Assembly (NCBI GenBank): GCA_964581365.1
Contig: CAZOOF010000002.1
Span: forward strand, 1-64,000
DNA length: 64,000 nt
From: JAITWN01 sp964581365
GTDB taxonomy: Bacteria; Pseudomonadota; Gammaproteobacteria; SZUA-140
Reading direction: 5' to 3'
Position numbers and translations under genes: made by a program. Positions 7,077-14,283 of the stretch are shown one piece after another; position 1 is the stretch's first letter; every line of letters begins with the position of its first letter. Below the pieces are notes generated by a model. It was not told the origin of the DNA. It ran no database searches and worked only from the letters and a program-made list of their open reading frames with translations.

Positions 7077-9230
7077 ATGGAACATGCACACCTGCGAGTC
7101 GTTTCAATCGATCAGCCCGCGATTCCGATGCAGGCGGCTTCCATGGACATCTGGGACAAGAAATACCGGCTCAAGACGAAGGATGGTCGGGTCCTCGACC
7201 AGAGCATCGACGATACGTACAAGCGCATTGCCCGCGCCCTCGCCGATGTGGAGGAAACCACGGAGAATCGCGAACGCTGGTACGAGGAGTTTCTGTGGGC
7301 GCTGCGCCATGGCGCGATTCCGGCCGGCCGCATCGTCTCCAACGCCGGGGCGCTGGACCACAAGCCGGCCACCTCGACCATCAACTGCACCGTTTCCGGC
7401 ACCATCGAAGATTCGATGGACGGCATCCTGAAGCGTGTTCATGAGGCCGGACTGACCCTCAAGGCAGGCTGCGGCATCGGCTACGAATTCTCCACCCTGC
7501 GGCCGCGCGGCGGTTACGTCACCGGGGCCGGCGCCTATACGTCGGGTCCGCTGTCGTTCATGGATATCTATGACCGCATGTGCTTTACCGTCTCTTCGGC
7601 GGGCGGCCGGCGAGGCGCTCAGATGGGCACCTTCGACGTTGGCCACCCGGATGTGCTCGATTTCATTCGCGCCAAGCGCGAGGACGGGCGGCTGCGGCAA
7701 TTCAATCTGTCCCTGCTGATCACCCAGGAGTTCATGGACGCGGTAAAGAATGACCGCCAATGGCGACTGGCCTTCCCGATCACCAAGGGCATGCTGGAAA
7801 GCGGCAACATCGATCTGGACGATCCGGACACCGTGGTGTGGCGGGAGTGGCCCGCCCGCGAAGGATATGTGTGCAATGCCGAAGGCCTGGTGGCCTGCCG
7901 GATCGAGCGCACCATCAAGGCACGCCGGCTGTGGGACCTGATCATGAGCTCGACTTACGATTATGCCGAGCCCGGGTTCATCCTCATCGACAAGGTCAAT
8001 GAGATGAACAACAACTGGTTCTGCGAAAACATTCGCGCCACCAATCCCTGCGGCGAACAGCCTCTGCCGCCCTATGGTTCCTGCCTGCTCGGCTCGGTGA
8101 ATCTGTGCATGTTCGTGCGGCATCCATTCACCGAACACGCGAGCTTCGACTGGGCCACGTACCGCCGCGTCGTCTCCATCTTTACCCGCATGCTGGATAA
8201 CGTCGTCGAGATCAACGGCCTGCCGCTCCCGGAGCAGCGCGACGAGATCCTGCGCAAGCGCCGTCACGGCATGGGCTACCTGGGACTCGGCTCGACGCTG
8301 GCGATGCTGCGCATGAAGTATGGAAGCGAGGAGTCGCTCGAATTCACCGAGCGCGTGACCCGCGAAATGGCGCTCACCGGCTGGGAAACGGCACTCGATC
8401 TGGCGCAGGAGAAGGGTCCGGCGCCGATCATGGATGAGAATTTCACCGTGACCCCCGAGATGCTGCGCAAGCGCCCGGAGATGGTGAAGGATGGCTACAA
8501 GGTCGGGGACAAGGTGAAGGGGAAAGTCCTGCATGCGCGCTACAGCCGCTATATGCAGCGCATCGCCGAGACTGCTCCCGAGCTGGTGGACCTCCTCGCC
8601 GAAGTGGGCGCACGCTTCACGCACCACACCTCGATAGCGCCGACCGGCACGATCTCCCTGTCGCTGGCCAATAACGCCAGCAACGGCATCGAACCGAGTT
8701 TCGCCCATCGCTATTTCCGCAACGTGATCCGCGATGGCAGGAAGACCAAGGAGAAGGTCGATGTGTGGTCGTTCGAGCTGCTCGCCTACCGCCATCTGAT
8801 CAATCCAGCAGCCACTCCCGACGCCGAACGCCCGGAGGACGCACTGCCGGACTACTTCATATCCGCCGACGACATCTCGCCGCGTGAGCACGTCGACGTT
8901 CAGGCTGCAGCGCAGAAGTGGGTCGATTCCTCGATATCGAAAACGGCAAACGTGCCAAGCGACTACGCCTACGAGGATTTCAAGGACATCTATCTCTACG
9001 CCTACGAGCAGGGCCTGAAAGGCTGCACCACCTTCCGGTTCAACCCGGAAGCCTTCCAGGGCGTGCTGGTAAAGGAGAAGGATCTGGAGAGTACCGTCTA
9101 TCGCTTCCAGCTCGAGGACGGATCGACGATCGAGGTCAAGGGCAACGATGAGGTGGAATACGATGGCGAGACCCACACCGCCGCCAACCTCTATGACGCG
9201 CTGAAAGAAGGCTATTACGGAAAGTACTGA
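7077..9230 (+). CDS. nrdJa: Class II (B12-dependent) ribonucleotide reductase, large part
   Basis: Reduces ribonucleotides to deoxyribonucleotides using adenosylcobalamin as radical source, independent of oxygen. In the 717 residues the redox cysteine pair is C104 (TINCTVSG) and C336 (GSCLLGSVNL). The radical site N323-C325-E327 lies in NPCGEQPL. PTGTIS, the phosphate-binding loop, is also present, and KGCTTFR occurs near the C-terminus. The usual C-terminal TSCPD/zinc domain is missing and is encoded by the next gene, as in the split NrdJa/NrdJb enzyme of Pseudomonas aeruginosa. A weak GGAG precedes the ATG. Regulation by NrdR and perhaps DnaA is suggested by upstream sites. Confidence 0.93.
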   Translation: MEHAHLRVVSIDQPAIPMQAASMDIWDKKYRLKTKDGRVLDQSIDDTYKRIARALADVEETTENRERWYEEFLWALRHGAIPAGRIVSNAGALDHKPATSTINCTVSGTIEDSMDGILKRVHEAGLTLKAGCGIGYEFSTLRPRGGYVTGAGAYTSGPLSFMDIYDRMCFTVSSAGGRRGAQMGTFDVGHPDVLDFIRAKREDGRLRQFNLSLLITQEFMDAVKNDRQWRLAFPITKGMLESGNIDLDDPDTVVWREWPAREGYVCNAEGLVACRIERTIKARRLWDLIMSSTYDYAEPGFILIDKVNEMNNNWFCENIRATNPCGEQPLPPYGSCLLGSVNLCMFVRHPFTEHASFDWATYRRVVSIFTRMLDNVVEINGLPLPEQRDEILRKRRHGMGYLGLGSTLAMLRMKYGSEESLEFTERVTREMALTGWETALDLAQEKGPAPIMDENFTVTPEMLRKRPEMVKDGYKVGDKVKGKVLHARYSRYMQRIAETAPELVDLLAEVGARFTHHTSIAPTGTISLSLANNASNGIEPSFAHRYFRNVIRDGRKTKEKVDVWSFELLAYRHLINPAATPDAERPEDALPDYFISADDISPREHVDVQAAAQKWVDSSISKTANVPSDYAYEDFKDIYLYAYEQGLKGCTTFRFNPEAFQGVLVKEKDLESTVYRFQLEDGSTIEVKGNDEVEYDGETHTAANLYDALKEGYYGKY

Positions 9231-9268
9231 GCCGCGCGCGGATCGCAACGAGAATCAGGGATCACGAC

Positions 9269-9973
9269 ATGACCATCAAAATCGAAAGCAAGATCGTCAG
9301 TTACGAAGTGGCGAAGGAAGACGCGGCAGTGCGCGAGCCCGCCAGCGAGGCACCAGCCTCCACCTCAAACATCATCCACATGCATGAGAAGGTGGAACGA
9401 CCGGAGATGCTGCTGGGGTCCACGTACAAGGTAAAGACCCCTCTCACCGAACATGCGCTATACGTTACCATCAACGACATCGTGCTCAATCCGGGCACCG
9501 AGCACGAGCTGCGCCGCCCCTTCGAGATCTTCATCAACTCGAAGAACATGGATCATTTCCAGTGGATCGTCGCTCTCACGCGCATCATTTCGGCGGTGTT
9601 CCGCAAGGGTGGCGACGTGACCTTCCTGGTGGAAGAGCTGCACTCGGTGTTCGATCCACGCGGCGGATATTTCAAGAAGGGCGGCAAATTCATGCCCTCT
9701 CTGGTGGCAGAGATCGGCGATGTCATCGAGCATCACCTCCGCTACATCGGCCTGATCAAGGACACCAAGCTCGACGATCACCAGCAGGCTTTTCTCGACA
9801 GCAAGCGGCGCGAATTCGAGCAGGCCGCGGCGGCAAGCCAGGCTCAGGACGATAGCGGCGACGATGCTTTCCCCGAAGGCTCGCAGCTCTGCACCAAGTG
9901 CCAGACCAAGGCGATGATCCGCATGGACAACTGCCTGACCTGTCTGAATTGCGGCGAATCCAAGTGCGGCTGA
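9269..9973 (+). CDS. nrdJb: Class II ribonucleotide reductase, NrdJb subunit (TSCPD domain)
   Basis: Second half of the split B12-dependent reductase, 38 bp after nrdJa. The 234 residues hold a TSCPD-type domain (about 50-170), a charged linker, and a cysteine-rich tail with C208, C211, C222, C225, C228 and C233. In one-piece NrdJ enzymes this tail re-reduces the active-site disulfide and binds zinc. It should be co-transcribed with nrdJa and needed for full activity. The first 45 residues are not recognisable as a domain. The assignment rests on domain content and gene order. Confidence 0.88.
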   Translation: MTIKIESKIVSYEVAKEDAAVREPASEAPASTSNIIHMHEKVERPEMLLGSTYKVKTPLTEHALYVTINDIVLNPGTEHELRRPFEIFINSKNMDHFQWIVALTRIISAVFRKGGDVTFLVEELHSVFDPRGGYFKKGGKFMPSLVAEIGDVIEHHLRYIGLIKDTKLDDHQQAFLDSKRREFEQAAAASQAQDDSGDDAFPEGSQLCTKCQTKAMIRMDNCLTCLNCGESKCG

Positions 9974-10052
9974 CCCGGCAGCAGCGGGAGGCTCGGATCA
10001 CCGCACGCAATTCATTGAAATTGGTCGAGCTTTCCGCCGCTATCAGAACATT

Positions 10053-10081
10053 TTCTTTGCGCCGCGAGCCGCTGCTATAAT
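10053..10081 (+). promoter_or_regulatory. Promoter with perfect -10 before small ORF
   Basis: TATAAT at 10076-10081 is a perfect -10 hexamer, with TTCTTT 17 bp upstream as a weak -35. The small gene at 10118 begins 36 bp downstream, with GAGAGGGG as ribosome-binding site. Confidence 0.55.
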
Positions 10082-10117
10082 CGGTTCAGTCTCAATCTCG
10101 AGAGAGAGGGGCAATAT

Positions 10118-10351
10118 ATGGCAGTCAAGCAGAAGCCGGTAGTTGGTAACTGGTACATGAACGTGGCTGGCCAGTTGATCAAAGTCTGGGCACTCGGATA
10201 TTCCTCGGGCCTACTGTCCCACGTAGTCCTCGAACACCTCAACGGCAAGCGCAAGATCATCAGTTCCGCCGATTGGTGGTCCCTGGATCTCGAAGCACAC
10301 CTCTATCGGGCCGCGCGCCGGCGCCGGGACGGTGAGGGCGTTCATCGCTGA
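10118..10351 (+). CDS. Small conserved-looking protein of unknown function
   Basis: A 77-residue protein that I do not recognise. It is rich in Trp (four), Tyr and hydrophobic residues (GNWYMNVAGQLIKVW near the start) and ends in a strongly basic segment (RAARRRR). There is no signal peptide or membrane helix. Support for a real gene comes from a perfect TATAAT promoter, a strong GAGAGGGG ribosome site and a hairpin right after the stop. It lies alone between nrdJb and the convergent regBA pair. The mix of a beta-like N-terminal half and a basic tail could fit nucleic-acid binding, but that is only a guess. Confidence 0.7.
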   Translation: MAVKQKPVVGNWYMNVAGQLIKVWALGYSSGLLSHVVLEHLNGKRKIISSADWWSLDLEAHLYRAARRRRDGEGVHR

Positions 10352-10358
10352 GTCGCCT

Positions 10359-10381
10359 TTCCGGGGCATGATGCCCCGGAA
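10359..10381. terminator. Hairpin between small ORF and regA
   Basis: TTCCGGGGC at 10359-10367 and GCCCCGGAA at 10373-10381 form a perfect nine-bp stem with a 5-nt loop. No T-run follows on either strand, so its terminator strength is doubtful. It lies between convergent genes. Confidence 0.4.
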
Positions 10382-10433
10382 GCGCGCCAGCGCAAACTGC
10401 TCGGCAGACACCCGCGCTCAGGATGGGCCTGTT

Positions 10434-10964
10434 TCATCGCCTGACCGGCCTCTTCTGCAGCTTCCGCTGCAGGGTGCGACGATGCATACCCAGACGCTGC
10501 GCCGTCTGTGAAATATTGCCCCCGCATTCCATCAGCACCTTCTGAATGTGTTCCCATTCGAGCCGGTTCACGGACATCGGCTGAGGCTCGGTGCTGACAC
10601 CGGGATCCCCTTCTTTACGATCGAAGGCCGCAATGATGTCGTCGGTCTGCACCGGCTTGGTGAGATAATAGGTTGCTCCCAGCTTCACCGCCTCCACCGC
10701 GGTGGCGATACTGGCGTACCCCGTCAGCACCACGATGCGGGCCTGCGGGCGGGCCGCTGCCAGACGTGACACGAGGGTGAGACCGGACGGTCCAGGCAGA
10801 CAGAGATCGATGACGGCGAAATCAGGCGGATCTTCGCTGACGAGGGTCCACGCGCTTTCCACGTCTTCCGCCGTCTGAACCTGATAGCCTCTGCGCGTCA
10901 ATGCCTTGGCGAGCACATCGCGGAACACGGCATCATCATCGACCAGCAGCAGTTTCGCTTCCAT
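10434..10964 (-). CDS. regA: RegA/PrrA-type redox response regulator
   Basis: DNA-binding partner of the RegB-like kinase encoded just upstream. The 176 residues have a receiver domain with acidic pair D10/D11, phosphoacceptor D53 and a TKP motif. A short linker leads to a Fis-type helix-turn-helix at the C-terminus (NISQTAQRLGMHRRTLQRKL). This layout and length match RegA/PrrA/ActR. In purple and chemolithotrophic bacteria these control carbon fixation, respiration and redox genes. A longer start at 10985 is possible. The chosen ATG at 10964 has GGGAGGTGG directly upstream inside the end of regB, so the two are translationally coupled. Confidence 0.85.
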   Translation of the reverse strand: MEAKLLLVDDDAVFRDVLAKALTRRGYQVQTAEDVESAWTLVSEDPPDFAVIDLCLPGPSGLTLVSRLAAARPQARIVVLTGYASIATAVEAVKLGATYYLTKPVQTDDIIAAFDRKEGDPGVSTEPQPMSVNRLEWEHIQKVLMECGGNISQTAQRLGMHRRTLQRKLQKRPVRR

Positions 10965-12318
10965 CTCCACCTCCCTCGGGAGCATCCTTGTCCTCGTGCA
11001 CCAGCAGTTGCGTCAAGGGAAGCGTCAACCAGGTGCATGCCCCTCCTTCTTCGCGATTGAACAACAGCATCTCCCCACCCAGGCGATCGACCACCGAATA
11101 GGCGAGATACAGGCCCAGCCCCAGGCCTTCGCCCGGAGGCTTGGTAGAGAAAACCCGCTTGCCCGCCGCAGACAGCGCAGCCGGCGCCAGGCCGGTTCCG
11201 TGGTCACAGACCTCAAGCGTCAGGCGCTCCCAGTCCCAGCGTGCCTTGAACTCGATGCGCTCAGGGGAAGCATCCGCGGCATTGTTGAGGATGCTGATGA
11301 TCGCTTGGCTCAGGGTCTGTTCAGCCACGATCACCGGTGCAGGCCGGTCTCCCGCGAGATCGACCCGCACCTTGGTCGCTGGCCGCAGAGTGCGCCAACG
11401 CTCGATGACATCCCTGAGATAATCGTCGACGGAAAGGCGGTGACCCGATGCCGCCTGACTCTGGCCGGCAGACAGGGAAAGCATGGCGAGAGTGTGCTTG
11501 CAACGACTGACCTGTTCGCGCAGCACGCGGAGACGCTCCTGGAGAACCTGGTCGTCCTCATGATCCAGACCGAGCTCCTCGGCGATCAGTGCGATAGTCC
11601 CCAGCGGAGTTCCCAGCTCATGGGCGGCGCCGGCCGCAAGTGCGCCCAGGGCTACGATGCGCTCATCTCGCAGCGCCCGCTGCTTGGTTTCCGACAGCAG
11701 GCGATCGCGCTCGCGCAGGGTACTGCCCATCTTCGCCACGAAGGCTACTATCATGCCTGCGCTCAAGACGAACCCCAGCCACATTCCCGTGACATGGAGC
11801 TCGAAGTCATGGACGCCATGGTCATGCGCCGGAATCGGCAGTGGCACATAGCGAAACAGCAGGAGGGTGTAACAGGCGATGATCGCAACCGCGATCACCC
11901 AGCTGTAGATACCGGGAAGCAGCGCCGCGGACACGATAAGCGGCAGAAGCAGCAGCAGCGTCAGAGGATTGGTGGATCCGCCGCTGAGATAGAGCAGCAG
12001 CCCAAGCATCGCCACATCGAGCAGCAACTGGAGAACGAAGACGCGGTCTCCGATGTCCTCCCGATCGCGCAGCCAGGCCCAAGAAACCAGGCTGAAAAGG
12101 CACCAGAAGGCAAGCAGCGCCGACATGGTGACGAACGGCAGCTCGATACCCAGCCGCCAGCCGACGAACAACAAAGCCAGCACCCAGCCGGTCACCGCAC
12201 CGGCCCTCAGCAACAGCAGCCGCTGCAGATTCAAGGCAGACAGTGAGCCAAGGGCGGACGCCGGGCGATCACTGACACGATGTGGAAACAAACTTTTTCC
12301 CCGATGCGGCGAATTCAT
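10936..12318 (-). CDS. regB: RegB/PrrB-type redox sensor histidine kinase
   Basis: Membrane sensor kinase of 460 residues with about six transmembrane helices (res. 35-195), then a cytoplasmic kinase domain. The H-box is AAHELGTPLG with H233. The quinone-sensing heptad of RegB (GGxxNPF) appears as GGSTNPL (113-119). A cysteine, C273, lies exactly 40 residues after the phosphorylated histidine, matching the H225/C265 spacing of Rhodobacter RegB, where this Cys is a redox switch. ATP-binding motifs (ILNNAADASP, GLGLGLYLAY) are intact. The ATG at 12318 has no clear ribosome site and overlaps a Fur-like box; a TTG at residue 10 is an alternative start. Confidence 0.87.
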   Translation of the reverse strand: MNSPHRGKSLFPHRVSDRPASALGSLSALNLQRLLLLRAGAVTGWVLALLFVGWRLGIELPFVTMSALLAFWCLFSLVSWAWLRDREDIGDRVFVLQLLLDVAMLGLLLYLSGGSTNPLTLLLLLPLIVSAALLPGIYSWVIAVAIIACYTLLLFRYVPLPIPAHDHGVHDFELHVTGMWLGFVLSAGMIVAFVAKMGSTLRERDRLLSETKQRALRDERIVALGALAAGAAHELGTPLGTIALIAEELGLDHEDDQVLQERLRVLREQVSRCKHTLAMLSLSAGQSQAASGHRLSVDDYLRDVIERWRTLRPATKVRVDLAGDRPAPVIVAEQTLSQAIISILNNAADASPERIEFKARWDWERLTLEVCDHGTGLAPAALSAAGKRVFSTKPPGEGLGLGLYLAYSVVDRLGGEMLLFNREEGGACTWLTLPLTQLLVHEDKDAPEGGGDGSETAAGR

Positions 12319-12321
12319 TAA

Positions 12322-12336
12322 TGATAATTATTTACA
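12322..12336. promoter_or_regulatory. Fur-box-like operator
   Basis: TGATAATTATTTACA matches the 7-1-7 Fur motif (TGATAAT-n-ATTATCA) at 12 of 14 positions. The wider 19-mer at 12317-12335 matches the classic Fur box at 14 of 19. It overlaps the -35 of the rightward promoter below and lies just upstream of the regB start codon on the other strand. AT-rich sequence can mimic Fur boxes, but the placement is typical of an iron-repressed promoter. Confidence 0.6.
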
Positions 12337-12360
12337 TTCAGGGGCCGCGATGGCTATACT
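12331..12360 (+). promoter_or_regulatory. Strong sigma70 promoter of putative sRNA
   Basis: TTTACA (12331-12336) matches TTGACA at five of six and TATACT (12355-12360) matches TATAAT at five of six, with an 18-bp spacer. Transcription should begin near 12367. No coding gene lies downstream on this strand before a strong terminator. Confidence 0.65.
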
Positions 12361-12366
12361 TTGATC

Positions 12367-12431
12367 ATCACGCGTCCCCCTCCCTCCTCAACGCGTGTAT
12401 CTTGGAGCGCAGCTGCGCTCCTTTTTTTTTT
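12367..12431 (+). ncRNA. Putative iron-regulated small RNA with C-rich loop
   Basis: Between a good promoter and a textbook terminator lies a transcript of about 64 nt with no open frame. Its 5' part folds into a 7-bp hairpin (CACGCGT 12369-12375 with ACGCGTG 12391-12397) that presents a 15-nt loop of almost only C and U (CCCCCTCCCTCCTCA). This loop is complementary to Shine-Dalgarno sequences. A short AU-rich linker (TATCTT) precedes the terminator hairpin and could bind Hfq. The Fur-like box over its promoter suggests induction under iron limitation, as for RyhB/PrrF. I know of no family to assign it to. Confidence 0.6.
12404..12431 (+). terminator. Strong rho-independent terminator
   Basis: GGAGCGCAG/CTGCGCTCC is a perfect 18-bp palindrome (12404-12421) followed by ten T. 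The T-run is on the + strand only, so it ends rightward transcription. The only rightward transcription unit reaching it starts at the promoter at 12331-12360. Confidence 0.88.
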
Positions 12432-12474
12432 ATCTTTTTGCGAGTTACTTTGCGAGCCGGCAGCAGATGCCCGA

Positions 12475-12639
12475 TCAGACTTCGATCATCTCGAAGTCAT
12501 CGCGCGAAGCACCGCACTCCGGACAGCGCCAGGTCAGCGGCACATCTTCCCAACGGGTACCGGGGGCAATACCGTGCTCAGGCAAACCCGCTGCTTCGTC
12601 ATAGATGAAGCCGCAGATCACGCACATGTACTTCCTCAT
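12475..12639 (-). CDS. Rubredoxin
   Basis: Small iron-sulfur electron carrier of 54 residues. It binds one iron through C6, C9 (CVIC) and C39, C42 (CPEC), with the usual aromatic core (Y4, Y13, W30, F49). Its redox partner cannot be told from the context. The longer frame from 12681 adds 14 residues unlike rubredoxin; the ATG at 12639 has AGGA upstream. It stands alone, divergent from thiD. Confidence 0.93.
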   Translation of the reverse strand: MRKYMCVICGFIYDEAAGLPEHGIAPGTRWEDVPLTWRCPECGASRDDFEMIEV

Positions 12640-12697
12640 AGATCCTGTTTCGTCCATAACTGGATGGCGAGGCAGATGCAATGTAACACAGCAACGA

Positions 12698-12706
12698 TGC
12701 TAGAAT
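12698..12706 (+). promoter_or_regulatory. Extended -10 promoter of thiD-thiE-hemL
   Basis: TGCTAGAAT fits an extended -10 element, 61 bp before the predicted thiD start. There is no clear -35, and I see no TPP riboswitch in the short leader. Confidence 0.45.
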
Positions 12707-12766
12707 GAACCGCAATCGGGCGCATTCGCGTCCACTGCAAGCACTGATCTCCAAGCCGACGACGCC

Positions 12767-13618
12767 TTGAAACAGCAACGCCAACCCCGCGACTGCCGAC
12801 CGAATGGCGGCGAATCACCAAACGCGGTTCCCACCGTCATGGCGATATCCGGACTCGATCCGAGCGGCGGCGCCGGCATTCAGGCCGATATCGAGGCGCT
12901 GGCCAGCATGGGCTGTCACACGGCCCCGCTGGTTACCGCACTGACCGTACAGAACACACGTCAGGCGAGCGGCTATGTCGCCACCGACGCCGCGCTGCTC
13001 GAGCGCCAGATGCGCGCAGTCTGCGCCGACATGACGGTGGCCGCGTGCAAGATCGGCATGATCGGCAGCGCCGCGGTCGCGACGGCGGCGGCACGCGTGC
13101 TGACCGAACACACCGACATACCGGTGGTGCTCGATCCGGTTCTGGCAGCAGGCGGCGGAGGTTCGCTCGCGGACGAAACGACGAGTCGCGCGATATTACG
13201 CGAACTGCTGCCGCTGGCCACGGTGGTGACACCGAATACGGTCGAAGCGCGACAGCTTGCCCCTGCGGCCACCACTCTCGAAGACTGCGCGCTGGCGCTG
13301 CTCGATGGCGGAGCCGAGTACGTGCTCCTCACCGGCAGCCATGAAGAAACCGAACAGGTGGTCAACTCCTTATATGGAGATGGCCGGCTGCTCGAATCCT
13401 GGTCCTGGGAACGGCTGCCCGGCGGCTATCACGGATCCGGCTGCACGCTGGCTGCGGCAATTGCCGGACTTCTCGCCAGCGGATCGCTCCCAGAGGAAGC
13501 GATCAGGCAGGCCCAGGAATACACCTGGGAAAGCCTGCGCCAGGCCTATTCCATCGGCTCCGGTCAGCGGATCCCCAACCGTTTCTTCTGGGCGCACGAG
13601 CGGGAAGGACGCCGATGA
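12767..13618 (+). CDS. thiD: Hydroxymethylpyrimidine/phosphomethylpyrimidine kinase
   Basis: Makes HMP-PP for thiamine synthesis by two successive phosphorylations. Conserved sequence begins at AISGLDPSGGAGIQADI; later motifs are VVLDPV, VTPN and the anion hole GSGCTLAAAIAG. The open frame starts with a TTG at 12767 and gives 283 residues; an ATG at 12839 is the alternative and would leave almost nothing before the conserved part. Neither has a strong ribosome site. It overlaps thiE by four bases (ATGA). Confidence 0.92.
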   Translation: MKQQRQPRDCRPNGGESPNAVPTVMAISGLDPSGGAGIQADIEALASMGCHTAPLVTALTVQNTRQASGYVATDAALLERQMRAVCADMTVAACKIGMIGSAAVATAAARVLTEHTDIPVVLDPVLAAGGGGSLADETTSRAILRELLPLATVVTPNTVEARQLAPAATTLEDCALALLDGGAEYVLLTGSHEETEQVVNSLYGDGRLLESWSWERLPGGYHGSGCTLAAAIAGLLASGSLPEEAIRQAQEYTWESLRQAYSIGSGQRIPNRFFWAHEREGRR

Positions 13619-14283
13619 ACCGGTATGCTATCCGCGGACTTTATGTCATCGCCGATACCGGGGTGATTCCCGACGGCAGACTCACCGAGCATGTGCGCCT
13701 GGCCGTCCGCGGCGGAGCTCAGATCGTTCAGTATCGCAACAAGCGCGCGCGCAGCGATAAGCTGATGCGCGAGCTGCAGGAGCTGCGGGAACTGTGCCGT
13801 GCCTGCCAGGTTCCGTTGCTGATCAACGATGATGTGGCGCTTGCTCTGACCATCGATGCCGATGGCGTCCATCTCGGCCGCGATGATGGCAGCGTGGCAG
13901 CCGCCCGCTCGCTGCTGGGGAAAACCAGGCTGATCGGCGCCTCCTGTTATAATGACCTCGCTCTGGCCAACCAGGCGCGTGCAGAAGGGGCGGATTATGT
14001 CGCCTTCGGCAGTTTCAATGCCTCACCGACCAAACCGGACGCCGTGAAGGCGAGTCCCATGCTGCTGGTCCGGGCGCGCAGGGAGCTCGATCTGCCGATC
14101 GTCGCCATCGGCGGCATCACTCCCGAGAATGGCACCCTGCTGATCGAAGCCGGCGCCGATGCGCTAGCGGTGATCAGCGGTGTTTTTGCTCAACCCGACA
14201 TCGCGACCGCCGCCGCGCGCTACAGCCGCCTGTTCGAACCCGCCGCCGATGAGGCGGAACCACTTCAGGAAGATCTGACATGA
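13615..14283 (+). CDS. thiE: Thiamine-phosphate synthase
   Basis: Joins HMP-PP and the thiazole phosphate to give thiamine phosphate. The 222-residue TIM barrel shows QYRNK, INDD, DGVHLGRDD, IGASCYN, YVAFGSFNASPTK and VAIGGI, the conserved ThiE signature segments. The start overlaps the thiD stop and the stop overlaps the hemL start (ATGA at both joints), so the three are translated as a coupled unit. thiD-thiE-hemL neighbourhoods are common in Gammaproteobacteria. Confidence 0.94.
   Translation: MNRYAIRGLYVIADTGVIPDGRLTEHVRLAVRGGAQIVQYRNKRARSDKLMRELQELRELCRACQVPLLINDDVALALTIDADGVHLGRDDGSVAAARSLLGKTRLIGASCYNDLALANQARAEGADYVAFGSFNASPTKPDAVKASPMLLVRARRELDLPIVAIGGITPENGTLLIEAGADALAVISGVFAQPDIATAAARYSRLFEPAADEAEPLQEDLT

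Noticed and set aside
7104..9248. A 714-codon reverse frame opposite nrdJa
   Set aside because: nrdJa carries every ribonucleotide reductase motif; the antisense protein shows no recognisable motif and has no ribosome site.
10906..12246. A 446-codon + strand frame opposite regB
   Set aside because: Antisense of a clearly conserved kinase; composition is Gln/Arg/His-rich with no domain pattern.
12707..12766. Possible TPP riboswitch ahead of thiD
   Set aside because: The leader is about 55 nt and lacks the conserved CTGAGA-type elements.
13947..13953. A TATAAT hexamer inside thiE
   Set aside because: It lies within coding sequence of a coupled operon, with no suitable -35; likely chance.
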